Positions 13,035 through 25,157 of a DNA stretch of 64,000 nucleotides are shown one piece after another. Below the pieces are notes generated by a model. It saw only the letters and a list, made by a program, of their open reading frames with translations, had not been told where the DNA came from and did not search any database. Origin of the DNA: Margaritifera margaritifera (taxonomy: Eukaryota; Mollusca; Bivalvia; Unionida; Margaritiferidae); contig JAQPZY010000650.1 in NCBI GenBank assembly GCA_029931535.1, forward strand, positions 237,252 to 301,251, read 5' to 3'. Every line of letters begins with the position of its first letter. Positions within the stretch are counted from its first letter, which is position 1. A program made the translations under genes and the position numbers.

Positions 13035-13896
13035 TTATATGATGTTCAATTCTTATAGGCCTATACAATATTTTAAATTTGATTTGCAACCCTATTCTCC
13101 TGTTGACAAATGCCTGGACTGACTTATGCTAGTTAACAGTATACCATTAGATCTGTGCAGGACTGTAGATGCTAAAAGTTGACAAATGTTTGGAGTTGTG
13201 AGGATAAAGCATTAGTCAGACTTGTATGCATCTGAGACTAAATCGAAAAAGTTTGTATAAAACGGAAAATATAATTTCATGAAAGAGTTAAATGTAATTT
13301 CCTAGCGTGTTTGCTGTTACTTGGGTGTTTTAGACCACTGTTAGAAACTTGTCTAATTGGCACGAATTCGGGAAAAAACAATATCTGATTAGAATGTTCA
13401 TTTTGCTGTGAATGTTTATTTGTACAGGTCTTGTACAAATCGTAGCTGTAATACTTGCTGATAAGCTTCAGTTTAGATGTTGAAATGTTAGTCGTGAAAG
13501 ACATGAACTCTCATCGTTTGGACGAAAGAAATATTAATTGATTAAACTTGTTTAAAAATCATCAAATCATTTTTAGATATATCCAACATTGATACGTCTT
13601 GACTGAATTATGATTTTAATTCTGGGGTTAAACACATGCATGCATGGTAATTCGCTGGACATTTTTCTTTTTCTGACGTTTGTTCGAACGCTTTTTCTTT
13701 GTTTTTTTTTTTTTTTTTTTTCTCTTTCTTTTTTTGTTAATTGATAGCATATGATGATTTCCACGGGCTAAACAAGTATGTAAGTTCAAGTTTGTTTGCA
13801 ACGTTCCGATAGGGGTGGTGCAAGCTTAATGTGCGCGCGTTTTTTATTGTTGTTATTTTATCCTATCTTGTGATTTATTTTTTATTATTTTTGTGT
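13035..13896. other. Non-coding; dispersed repeat copy at 13352-13430 and T tract
   Basis: It holds the second copy of the repeat at 8812-8895 and a poly-T tract near 13702-13722. No gene was seen. Confidence 0.45.
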
Positions 13897-14138
13897 CATT
13901 CAATCTTGATACGTAGATTGGATTATCAATGTAATAGTGGAAAGTTATGGCTTTGCTCAATATTGATACTTAGATAGGATTATCAATATAATAGTGGAAA
14001 GTTATGGCTGTACTCAATCTTGATACTTAGATCGGATTATCAATGTAATAGTGGAAAGTTATGGCTGTACTCAATCTTGATACTTAGATCGGATTATCAA
14101 TGTAATAGTGGAAAGTTATGGCTGTACTCAGTCTTGAT
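13897..14138. repeat. 57-bp minisatellite, about 4 copies
   Basis: GATTATCAATGTAATAGTGG recurs at 13921, 13978, 14035 and 14092, a 57-bp step, with 1-3 changes per copy. Confidence 0.93.
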
Positions 14139-14234
14139 GGTATCAGTATTAATAAGAGGGTAGTAGTAAATCTACTAATGAATTTACACTGATATCTGGA
14201 CAATTAGAACTTTTGCCCCTCCAGATACTTTTCA

Positions 14235-14615
14235 ACATTGTAACAAAGTAGCCATTCTTTTCTAGACATTGTAACAAAGTAGCCATTCTTTTTTAGACAT
14301 TGTAACAAAGTAGCCATTCTTTTCTAGACATTGTAACAAAGTAGCCATTCTTTTCTAGACATTGTAACAAAGTAGCCATTCTTTACTAGACATTGTAACA
14401 AAGTAGCCATTCTTTTCTAGACATTGTAACAAAGTAGCCATTCTTTTTTAGACATTGTAACAAAGTAGCCATTCTTTTCTGGACATTGTAACAAAGTAGC
14501 CATTCTTTTTTAGACATTGTAACAAAGTAGCCATTCTTTTTTAGACATTGTAACAAAGTAGACATTCTTTTCTAGACATTGTAACAAAGTAGCCATTCTT
14601 TTTTAGACATTGTAT
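14235..14615. repeat. 31-bp minisatellite, about 12 copies
   Basis: Unit ACATTGTAACAAAGTAGCCA plus TTCTTTTCTAG, nearly uniform, ending in a partial copy. Confidence 0.95.
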
Positions 14616-14740
14616 AATTTCATCATTTTCTGCTTTTAAAATGGAAAAAACAGTTTCACGATATACCATTGATATGACACGTTGGTCTTCATTGTTTCAG
14701 TTTTCTGCACTAAGATTTTCTAATAAAGATTTTTTTTAAA

Positions 14741-15085
14741 GTCTGGAGTATGAATGAGTGCACAGTGTATGAGATTTCTATTAAGTCAGTAATAATATCA
14801 CTGTACCAGTCTGGAGTATGAATGATTACACATTGTGTGAAATTTCTATTTAAATCAGTAATAATATCACCGTAATAGACTGGTGTATGAATGAGTACAC
14901 AGTGTATGAGATTTTCATTTAAATCAGTAATAGTGTCACTGTACCAGTCAGGAGTATGAATGAGTACACAGTGCATAAGATTTCTATTAAGTCAGTGATA
15001 ACATCACTGTACCATTCTGTCGTATGAATGAGTACACAGTATATGAGATTTCTATTTAAATCAGTAATAATATCACTTTACCAGA
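14741..15085. repeat. 68-70-bp minisatellite, 5 copies
   Basis: CTGGAGTATGAATGA followed by CACAGTGTATGAGATTTC and TCAGTAATAATATCACTGTA repeats about every 68-70 bp, with moderate divergence. A minus-strand frame stays open across it by chance. Confidence 0.9.
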
Positions 15086-15468
15086 CAACTTTTGATTCCA
15101 GCGCTTAATTTAGAAGCAAAATATCTGACTGAACTTAATTAATGTCTAAAACATTTCAATGATTGCAAATACTCGTCTGATAGTGTCACAAGTTTAAATG
15201 AAGCGTCTGACATACATTTGAGAAAAGTTATATGATGTGCATAATTTGTTGTGCTTTTGCACCGAATGAGATTTAGTCGGTACGTGCAGTCGTTTATTGG
15301 CTTCTGATGGATGTGTGGGTCCTATTTTCATACTTTCGCCTTTTCTTTAAATTTTTTGGTTTGTAGCAACCACGAAATCAACGAATATTGATATATAAAA
15401 AGCAAGAGTGATTCAACATGATTTAAAATATTTAAACATAATTGTATATTTTAATACTGTACCAATGC

Positions 15469-16386
15469 CAAACAATGTATACCAAAGTACGGGTCAAACA
15501 ATGTATACCAAAGTATTGGTCAAACAATGTATACCAAAGTACTATTCAAACAATGTATACCAAAGTACTAGTCAAACAATGTATACCAAAGTACTATTCA
15601 AACAATGTATACCAAAGTACTATTCAAACAATGTATACCAAAGTACTATTCAAACAATGTATACCAAAGTACTAGTCAAACAATGTATACCAAAGTACTA
15701 GTCAAACAATGTATACCAAAGTACTATTCAAACAATGTATACCAAAGTACTATTCAAACAATGTATACCAAAGTACTAGTCAAACAATGTATACCAAAGT
15801 ACTATTCAAACAATGTATACCAAAGTACTAGTCAAACAATGTATACCAAAGTACTCGTCAAACAATGTATACCAAAGTACTCGTCAAACAATGTATACAA
15901 AAGTACTATTCAAACAATGTATACCAAAGTACTAGTCAAACAATGTATACCAAAGTACTCGTCAAACAATGTATACCAAAGTACTATTCAAACAATGTAT
16001 ACCAAAGTACTATTCAAACAATGTATACCAAAGTACTATTCAAACAATGTATACCAAAGTACTAGTCAAACAATGTATACCAAAGTACTAGTCAAACAAT
16101 GTATACCAAAGTACTATTCAAACAATGTATACCAAAGTACTATTCAAACAATGTATACCAAAGTACTAGTCAAACAATGTATACCAAAGTACTATTCAAA
16201 CAATGTATACCAAAGTACTAGTCAAACAATGTATACCAAAGTACTCGTCAAACAATGTATACCAAAGTACTCGTCAAACAATGTATACAAAAGTACTATT
16301 CAAACAATGTATACCAAAGTACTCGTCAAACAATGTATACCAAAGTACTCGTCAAACAATATATACCAAAGTACTCGTCAAACAAT
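15469..16386. repeat. 26-bp minisatellite, 35 copies, 390-bp higher-order repeat
   Basis: Unit CAAACAATGTATACCAAAGT plus ACTAGT, ACTATT or ACTCGT. A rare variant (TATACAAAAG) occurs at about 15893 and 16283, exactly 390 bp or 15 units apart, with the same variant order around it, so a 15-unit block has duplicated. All forward frames remain open (up to 268 codons) because the unit lacks stops. Confidence 0.96.
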
Positions 16387-17084
16387 ACTTCTCTTACGGG
16401 AAATATATTGATATTGAATATACCTTGGCAAAAATCAGTCATCTTGTTAATATTTGAAAAGAATGTGCGTGTAATTTCATGACATTGCTCTTACACATGC
16501 ATTTGTACGATATCTTTGTTGCTCAGTTAAGCATGTTTCATTTTCTATATACTTATTTTCATGTTATTGTTGTACATCTTTAAGACAACAGACTTTTGTA
16601 AATGAAACATGTTCTTTAAATAGTTCGTACTTGTAAAATAATTAAGAGTTTTAATTAACTCTTAAGTGTGTGCGTGTGTGTGTGTGTGTGTGTTCGCCGA
16701 AATATGATACACGGGATGGTGAAGAAACATCTTCCTCACGTACTTTGTCAGAATAGGAAAATCTAAGCCATGGGGAGCAATAGTTGTACCTGCAACTCAC
16801 TCGGCATGCCTCGTTTTTAACACAAAGCTTGCCCACTCTGCTTAGATTTCCCTATTCCCCCCCCCCCCCCAACAAAAAAAAAAAAAAATCGAAGATTGTA
16901 TTAATTCCCACACCAGTATGACTCGTTCTATTATCTTATTTCATGTTGTGATTTTTTTTTTTTAGGTTGTCATCCAATATTTTGAACCTTCAACAACGAC
17001 CTGCCTCATAGTGCCGTGGCTGAGAGAAGTGGGGTTTTCTATACTATATGGGGCTCTAACCTTAAAAATATACAGGTTTGTCTA
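16387..17084. other. Non-coding; GT microsatellite at 16664-16692
   Basis: A (GT)n tract, C and A homopolymers near 16857-16888, and nothing else recognised. Confidence 0.5.
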
Positions 17085-17425
17085 CTGCTACCACTACTAT
17101 TACTGCTACTACTACAAGAATAAATACTACTGATGCTACATCTACTACTACTCCAGCTACTAATAATAGTAGTCACAAAACAAACTACTTATGTTGTTGC
17201 TGCTGATACTGCTGTTACCACTTCTACTATTTCAACTAATACTATAATTACTATTACTACTACTGCTGCTACTACTACTGCCGCAATTAACTACTGTTAA
17301 TACTGCTGCTACTACTGCCACTAGTCACAACACAAATTACTGCTATTGCTGCTGCCCCTACTGCTGCTATTACCACAATTTTGCCAGAACACGAACTACT
17401 ACTGCTACTACTACTACTATCAATT
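17085..17425. repeat. Imperfect trinucleotide repeat (CTA/CTG)
   Basis: Runs of ACTACTACTGCTGCTACT with interruptions, plus a doubled segment containing AGTCACAACACAAA/TACT near 17170 and 17320. It reads as poly-Ser on the minus strand. Confidence 0.9.
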
Positions 17426-17689
17426 ATTCCTTTGCAGATTACCTCCCCCTTCTTCTCGAAGACCTCATGTATCCATTTACCATGGGGTTTCACTGACAAC
17501 TGCGTCACATTTTCTGTGTTATTGAGACCGCTGAGAACTAGCATCCTCTGTCTTTCTGAAAGTACTGAATATCTGTATTCTTTTCCCATGATGCACCGCG
17601 CCCATTAGTCTGGTTCCCCGCTTCGTATACTTTCTGCTACGCACGCTGATTCACGACTAACTAATCGAGAGACACGGATTGTACTAGTT

Positions 17690-17812
17690 ACCGGCCTATA
17701 ATACAGGCTTGCTAATTTAGGCTGGACACCAGCGAACGATGGGCTTCGAACTCAGATTTCCCTGTTACGAGTCTGCAGGTCAGACCACTTTTCCACGCTT
17801 CAGCTGTTTCCG
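17690..17812 (-). mobile_element. tRNA-like SINE remnant, minus strand
   Basis: The minus strand reads GTGGAAAAGTGGTCTGA (A-box-like) and then, about 35 bp later, GAGTTCGAAGCCC (B box). The spacing suits a tRNA-Leu/Ser-like head. The body downstream toward 17640 is unrecognised and no target duplication was seen. Confidence 0.45.
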
Positions 17813-17954
17813 CAAAGAACCATACAAATGTTCAGTTTCATCTATCTATTAATCTGCAACCTCTGAGAAACCTCGCTGCAAATTGAAAAAGGGTATAGAA
17901 ACATTTAAAGCACAACCAACATTCTTCACAGACATATATTGTATGTATTCCTAC

Positions 17955-18085
17955 GTACCGTGCAGCCAATTGCAGGCCGCATAGACCCTAATCTTTCCCA
18001 TAGCATACCGCCCCGGTAGATCAGGATCAGTAAACATCATTGACTCTGATCTGCCGGTGCTACTTCAGATCTGTGTCTATGTTAG
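17955..18085. mobile_element. Diverged relative of the two-hairpin element
   Basis: AGACCCTAATCT ... CGGTAGATCAGG and GACTCTGATCTGCCGGTGC ... CAGATCTGTGTC preserve both hairpins of the family at 18318-18536, but with many changes and without recognisable ends. Confidence 0.5.
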
Positions 18086-18317
18086 CATGCCGAGAACTTT
18101 AGGTATTGTGGAACTGAGCCAAGTGTATGAAGGTGGTCATACAATATATCTTTTAATTGACGCATTCAGATGTTGTTGCATATAATTACTTGCATTTAGG
18201 CCTTTGATCTGGCGAGATCCTCTCTGATCAAAAGATAAAAACGGATCTTTACCACCTACACATGGAAGCAGACCCAGAGCATATGAAATTAAACTGTCTG
18301 TCAAATGTCAAAAGGCT

Positions 18318-18536
18318 ACCGTCTATACTCGCGTATAATTCATTACCAACTGCAAACTGCATAGACCCAGATCTGTCGTCGCATAATGCGCCGGCAGATC
18401 TCGGTCTATGCAGTTTGTAAGGACTAATCAGTCGAACAAACAACATAGACCTAGATCTGCCGGCGCATTATGCGATGGCAGATCAGGGTCTATGTTGTTT
18501 GCATTTGGACCCGGGTAATACGCTAGTATATACCGT
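18318..18536. mobile_element. Two-hairpin MITE-like element, copy 1 (219 bp)
   Basis: The ends ACCGTCTATACTCGCGTAT and the reverse complement of the right end (ACGGTATATACTAGCGTAT) match at about 16 of 20 positions. Inside are two successive ~60-bp palindromes, each built around AGATCTGCCGGCGCATTATG-type arms, so a transcript would form two adjacent stem-loops. No coding capacity. The same layout and almost the same length recur at 38935-39153 and 40576-40796. The short TIRs with TA-rich flanks suggest a Tc1/mariner-like MITE; this is inference. Confidence 0.75.
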
Positions 18537-18564
18537 TTAACCTCTAGGCAAAATATAAGTCATG

Positions 18565-18630
<66 letters not shown>
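18565..18630. repeat. (TA)n microsatellite
   Basis: Pure TA tract of about 33 dinucleotides. Confidence 0.95.
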
Positions 18631-18633
<3 letters not shown>

Positions 18634-18849
18634 CCAAATGTTAGCCAAAAGGCGACATAAACTTGTTTAATTACAGATTCAAATTTAGGTATAATCTCTA
18701 AAGCCACGTTTCCGTTTTCGTAAATAATATCAGATTTTGGTTAGCAAGATATCTATGGCTAGGATTTTCAAGTATTGAACTTGATTTATCAAAGATCCGT
18801 TTTGCCAAAGTGAGTTTTTGTCGAGGCCAAGTAAGTGGGAAGCGAGCAG

Positions 18850-19560
18850 TCACTGTTCCGATGGAGGCAGCTTTGGCGTCAACAGTTTGTTTAGGTTCTG
18901 ATTAAAGTTTGTATATGTTTCCTAAATCTCTTGATAGATTCTTATCATACCTCACATTAATCATTATGAAGCTATGGTATTCATTATACGACCTGCAAGC
19001 TTGCTAATATGACCTTGTGGTCAAGGTCACAGTCGTAGAAAATGTGCGTTAAGGTTTTGGTTAAAGCTTTTTTTCCCATAATCCCCTTAATAGATTTTTT
19101 CATACATGCGAAAACTTATTATAAAGCTACGACAATACATTCTTTGATATGCCCCTTTGACCGTGGGGTCAAATTCACAGGCATAGAAAATTTGCGTTAA
19201 AATTTTGGTTAAAGTATTTTTCACTTACTTATATTTTTAAAACCCATAATGGATTTTCTTGATACGTGGGATGACTCATTACGAAGCTAAGACAATTCAT
19301 TCTGCAGCATGCACTATTGCCACTTTGATCTTGGGGGTCAAGGTCACAGTCACATACAATTTGTGTTAAAGTTATGATTAAAGGTTTTTCATTTGCTTAT
19401 ATTTCCTAAACCCCATTTTGGATTGTGTTCATACATTAACTGGATGATTATGAAACAAATACAATTCATTCTGCGATATGCTTGTTCAAGGTTCTGACCT
19501 TGGGTTCAAAGTCACGTTTTACAGCAATTCTTTGAAAGTGGGCTCGACATGCAGGCCCTG
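18850..19560. repeat. Diverged tandem repeat, about 4 copies of 146-171 bp
   Basis: GACCTTGTGGTCAAGGTCAC at about 19011 recurs in altered form near 19157, 19328 and 19496, each time (except the last) followed by an AATTTGCGTTAA-type motif, and each block also has AATTCATTCTGC and GAAGCTA. The copies are old and unequal in length. TGACCTT palindromes of this kind are frequent in molluscan repeats; whether they bind nuclear receptors is unknown. Confidence 0.6.
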
Positions 19561-20287
19561 ACCTTCTTGTTATTTTTACAAGATCCGACTTAATTTATGA
19601 TTTTATTTGGATGATGGGGCAAAGAATCAATATGTGCAAATTTTCTTGAATTTGTATTGGTTTCTTGAAAATATGTTTTATCGCTTATAAATCTATTTTA
19701 AATTTATCAAGAATAGATTTTCTCCAGACGCTTTTGGTGTGAACAATCTTGATTTCGTAACCTATATAAAACTCTGCCTCGTGATAAACAGTAGTAACTT
19801 GCGTATCCTCACTGCCTTCAACCCTTAGAAATTCCTTTGATCTCCTCGTCACGATACCGGAAGTCACCGGATGGTTGACTTGTCACTATTCTGTAGATTG
19901 TGTAGCAACATACGTAAATAACCCATCATACCTCTTGTATGTAATCAAATTTAGCATATGTGTCTTTTGGCTCTAAATTAAGTTCGATTTTTTTCTGCGT
20001 TACTTTCACTTGTAGCATCAATGGCTTTCGATGGTATGCCTTATCACACAGAATCATTACTTATTGCACAAAGTAGTTCAAAATACACAGCAATTTTTAT
20101 ATATCCGAAACTACTATTTTTATGTCCCATCTGGTATGGTCATGAAATTTTAATTTTACAATCTTCCTAACAATACGACATATTTTACCCGACGAAAATA
20201 ATTACAATCTGTGCATGAGTCATATAAATATACGCTTACATTAGTACGCACAGTAGCTCAGATTTTATTTTCGTTTTATCTCCACAG
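19561..20287. other. Probably intron upstream of receptor exon A
   Basis: The sequence before the 3' splice site at 20286-20287 should be intron. A 60-codon minus-strand frame at 19685-19867 looks protein-like but matches nothing I know. No exon encoding TM1-TM3 was found here. Confidence 0.5.
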
Positions 20288-20526
20288 ACTACTTGCTGAT
20301 TTCCAATCTAGAAAAGCCCATAGGGTGCATGTCAGGGATAAAGACTTATTAAAATACCTCCTTTGCATCGTTGCTGTGGTAACGGGCTACATGGCAGCAT
20401 GGACCGCAGTAAATTTAGATCACGTGAGAGATGGAAAAACTATTGTGGATACCGGACAAACATCTGGGGATGGACTTAAATATTTAATTTGCAGAGCAGG
20501 ATGGTGGGATTATGCAACAGAAGTTG
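20288..20526 (+). CDS. GPR158-like: Receptor exon A (TM4 and second extracellular loop)
   Basis: It follows a polypyrimidine tract and CAG and ends at G/GTAAGT. It starts with the last base of a split Arg codon, so an upstream exon must supply two bases. It encodes LLADFQSRKAHRVHV (end of the second intracellular loop), TM4 (YLLCIVAVVTGYMAAW) and the second extracellular loop with the family Cys (LKYLICRAGWWDYATEV). In GPR158 this loop Cys pairs with TM3. An in-frame ATG lies upstream at about 20211, but it is within the intron and is not the gene start. Confidence 0.93.
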
Positions 20527-23500
20527 GTAAGTATATTTCCCTCCTTTTATATCTATCGAACAGATTTAGAACGGAAATATTTTCTGTAATGTGATTTAAC
20601 AGAAAATCGTCATCGATTAACATGAAGAAAACAAATATTTATTTTCCATACTTAGGAATGTAAATAGCTTACAAATTCTGAAAACTTTTACAGGTGTATG
20701 TTCTAGTGATAAAAGTTAACTTACATCAGAGGTCCCCAACCTTGTTGTGCCCACGGGTACATTTGTGAGTTTATGAGAGAGTGGCCTGCACCAACCAATT
20801 AACTTGACCCATTATTATTATTATTATTACTCATTATAACCTCTTCCGGGGGCACACAAAAAACATTGGCGGGCGCCATGGCGCCCGCGGGCACCGCGTT
20901 GGGGACCCCTGCCTTACATTTTGGTTATGTATTTTTATTTAGTTATAAGTGATGTAGAAAGCACCAAAGTTTGACGGTCAGACCTAGGTCTTCTGTTTTT
21001 CATTCTGCGCTTTTAATCAAGTTATACCTTTTATACGAATCACTTTTGATTATTCATCTTCAACTTAGACTGCATAGTTCAACACTTTAAGACCTCTCTT
21101 AATTAATTGACATGGTCACAGATTGGTATTAAAATCTCAGGAGTGTCTTTTCGAAGTAAGTTAAATGCAGTATCTATCTGTGGCAAAATTTCACAAGAGG
21201 ATTCAATTTCCGTCATCGTTGTAATATCAATAATTTTTCTTTCTTTATTTTCAGCTGAGTTGTTATTTCTTTGTTTTGGAATCCATATGTGTTACCGCGT
21301 GAGGGCAGCACCGTCAGATTTTTCTGAGGGCACTTATGTCTCAGCTGCTATCTGCATTGAGTGCTCTGTTTCGACAGTATTTTATATATTAAGGTAAAAA
21401 GACAGAGTTTTTGTCAGGTTTTCACTCATTTTCCTTTAGGTTAAATATTGAACAATCATGTTGTAAACCTTGAATTGAGTGCTCTGGGACCAGTGTGGTA
21501 TACATGTTTTGTAATTGAGTGCTCTGGGACCAGTGTGGTATACATGTTTTGTAATTGAGTGCTCTTGGACGTGTGTTATATACATGTCTTGTAATTTATA
21601 CCATTTGCCATTGAATAAAAAATAAAATATATTTCTACCAAAATAAAATATATTTCTACCCAAACAAATCACCTATATGTTTTACTCGCGACTGAAAGAG
21701 AAATAACAATAATATAAAATGATAGGTTTTAATGATTTTACGCACTTCATTATTTGATTTCGATCAGTGTTGTTTAACTTATGTCTTCAATGCGTTCAGA
21801 GAGGCAACGTGTGAAGCCGGGAAATATATTTTTACTATTCATTCAAACGCATACAAATTTATGTCAGTTTAGATCTCTTAACCTTAGATTCAATATTTGC
21901 CAGTAATTTATATTGGAAAAAAACTGGTTTGAAAGAAATACAAAAAATATTTGTGTGTAATGGAAGACTATGAATAAGTACCTTTCATAAAAGCAGGATT
22001 GATCCGACAACTTCTTTGCTGTGATAATATGAGAAGAGAGGTTACAAACGAGCTGCTTCAGTATTGATAAACTTTAAAGGAGGATACTCAATCTTAATGG
22101 CTCTATTGAAAATAATTACATCTCTCGAAATCAAGAGGAGATAATTTAAAACTGTACGAGAGAGGTTAATAGATGTTTAGGTACTAACTCCAGTTTTAAG
22201 AAACGTAGGCTCTGGGTTTCTGTTAAGAACAAGAAACGGAAAGATTATCATAGAGGAAAAAAATGGTATTGTATGTTAACCATTTATTTAAATATACTAG
22301 CTTTTAGCTCGATACTGGGTTATTGGCGAAATACTGCAACGTTTGGCAAAACTAGATTTCTACTGAGCGACATATTTGTTTATTATTATGAACTTTATCA
22401 CAGATATTGACCAGTCAAAAGTCTTTATTCTTTCATTTAAAGAGTTGATTTACTCACTTTTTATCATAGGGACTGCTCGGGGATTGGGGGCGGGGGTGGG
22501 GGGGGGGTGGGGGAATGGAGCCGGCACATCCCACCCATAAAAGTGGACGCGAAGCAACAGGAACGTTTCCTAAAGTAGGTTTTCTTTACAGTTAGATGGT
22601 TAAAATTATACCCTGGAAACGCTTAAAATGCAGTAGCTTCTGGTGGCTTCGCCCCCTGGGCCCCCACCAGGGGTTCTATCCCTATGTTCCCTTGCCTACT
22701 TATTTTTATGCCCCCCGCCCCCCCCCCCCACCATGTTTCGGGACTCTCTCCTGTATCCTTGTAGGGTCTTTAGTTTCGGTCAAGAATAAAATTTTGAAAA
22801 AGTACTGTTTATGCCTTTTGAGAAACGCTTGTTATTTAAGAAAAGCACCATATCAATGATTCACGTGTGTTTCTAAACTTTATTTCAAGAATTCATAAAC
22901 TTTAAGGAAAGGAAAATATTAACATGGGACTGTGGAAATTGTCTGTTTAAACCGAATGTTTTCACCTACTGGAAACTGGGCTTTAATCCGTGTGTTAAAG
23001 TTATGGATAGTTTTACTAATTATTGTATTACATGCCTAGTAGTATAAAGGATTGCGAAATAAGATGAGGCTGCTCAAAGACCTGACTACAAAGGAACTCG
23101 TAAGGACTGACATAAAAATAATTTACAGTCGCTCAAATATGTATACATATAAAAACAGAGAAATCTATTTATCAATCCATTGATACCTGTCACTTCCTTA
23201 TCACCCTTGGCCTAAAATCTGTATTGTATTATATACTTAAGTGTAAAATATAAAAAAATTATTGATGAAATATTTTTCATATTTTTGTCATTCCTATATT
23301 TTCATATGTGTAAAATACATCCTTATATTTTGACATGTAAAAATGCACGATTTCCCATCAATGATTGATTGTGTGTGCCTTTAGAAACTGTATTGTCTTT
23401 TAGGCATTGAAATTATTTTTTATCAAAGATATCTGGCTTGCCACCGTTCGCTTCTCTACGTAGTTATGTCCCCTCTGCTACCCCGTCAACAACATCCCGG

Positions 23501-25070
23501 CTATCTGTATCGCTCAGTTGGACTTGCTTTGTGGTCGGATTGTATAAAATAGTTGACAAAATGCCAAAAATGTTATTTTATTGCAACATATTAGGTCATC
23601 CCAATCATACCGTTCTCTTAAATCGCTGTTATTTTTTGATGAGCCCATGAATACGTTTGAGGGGTTGGGGTGGAGGGAAGGGGGATGGAAATATGGGTTG
23701 ACAGGTGAATTTAATCTTCTAAGCTACTATTCAGGAGCCAGTTTGGTATATAATAAAAATACAATTTTCTTTTCCTGCTTAACAACCGGATATAATTCAT
23801 CTTTTTGTACAAAAACGATATATTTCAACTCGTGCTTCGCCGCTTGTTCAAATTTCACGTTTTGTATCACACGATGAAGTATATCCTGTATAAATGCGTC
23901 TGCAAAAATATTTCCAAATTTTCATACTTCAACTAAGTTATAAACGATACGTATTTACTCTCTTGTGTTTTCGTTCGTTTGATTGTTTATTTTCCTCATT
24001 CTAATCATTTGTGTAAGTCCTCCTTAGCATTTGATCTATGTTCTTTTAATTCTAAATTTCCCTTTCTGTGTTGTCTGATCTGTCTTTTTCATATTTTTGA
24101 TGGAATTGTATTGTAGAGAATCAACGATCAAACAACCCTTACATTGTTTGTATTTTGTGCCCCGTTTCTCCATCTCTGTTACCGCTATAACATATCTCCA
24201 TTTATTTAACTGGTTAATTTTTCAGTAGTTTGAAATTGAAATACCATATAGTGTTAGCTTTATCGTATGACAGGACAACACTATTTAATTCCGTTAATGT
24301 AGGGACATTTAAATAGTAATACTGAATGATTTATCGTCGCTTAACATTAGTCATGGGCTAGTAGAATGATTATTATTTAGTTAAATCAGAATACCTATAC
24401 GTTTTAAAAACTTGTTAACTGTCTACAGACTTTATAAAAAGTGTAAAAACAAAATTGTTTTTTTTCCTGTAAGATTAAGTTTAAATCGTTGCTATATATA
24501 AAACAAGGATCATCTGTTCTTCGCAGTATAAAAGCAGTATGAAAGCAGATAAATTATTTCAGAACATCTTCCATGCTGTAATTTGTATAGATATGGTACA
24601 GTTACAACGGGCTCACCTTACTACTACTACTAATAATAATAATAATAAACGATTTCAAAAGTTTCGGAATAAAAAAGGGATAGCCGACAGTATAGGATCA
24701 ATATTATAAGATATGTTCTCGCAGTAAGAATATCTCAGAAATGTCTGAGAGTTTTGTGCAGTGTAAATATTTCATTAAATTTATTCATACGTTGAAAAAG
24801 GTTAATATCAGTAATCGTGACAATTCAATATTGTGAATAAAGTATGATGAAATGTGTCAATGAATCATACAGTATATGAAGCTTTCGTTCCATATATCAA
24901 TTTCTTTTTGTGATCAGATTATATGCAATAAAGCCACAGAACTAGAAAAGCAGTCCTCCTTGAAGAAATAAAATCGCATTTAGAAAGATTCAGTTGCATG
25001 CGTGTGCAAAGAAAAACAAACTCATGGAACGAAATTTGTTGCAAAACCATTTTTCCTAAAATATTCAGAT

Positions 25071-25157
<87 letters not shown>

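Noticed and set aside
14235..14615. CRISPR-like regular repeats
   Set aside because: Units are contiguous, with no unique spacers, in an evidently eukaryotic sequence; the other arrays are also ordinary minisatellites.
15605..16411. 268-codon open frame across the 26-bp array
   Set aside because: All three forward frames are open because the repeat has no stop. Purely a repeat artefact.
17287..17608. Overlapping frames on both strands (minus frame starting MGKEYRYSVLSERQ)
   Set aside because: The minus frame runs into poly-Ser from the trinucleotide repeat. The non-repeat part is not recognised and could be a decayed element.
19685..19867. 60-codon minus-strand frame that looks protein-like
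   Set aside because: No recognised family or splice context; it lies in the presumed intron upstream of receptor exon A.
20211..20287. ATG at 20211 as start of the receptor coding sequence
   Set aside because: It precedes a clear 3' splice site at 20287, and the protein would start in the second intracellular loop without TM1-TM3.
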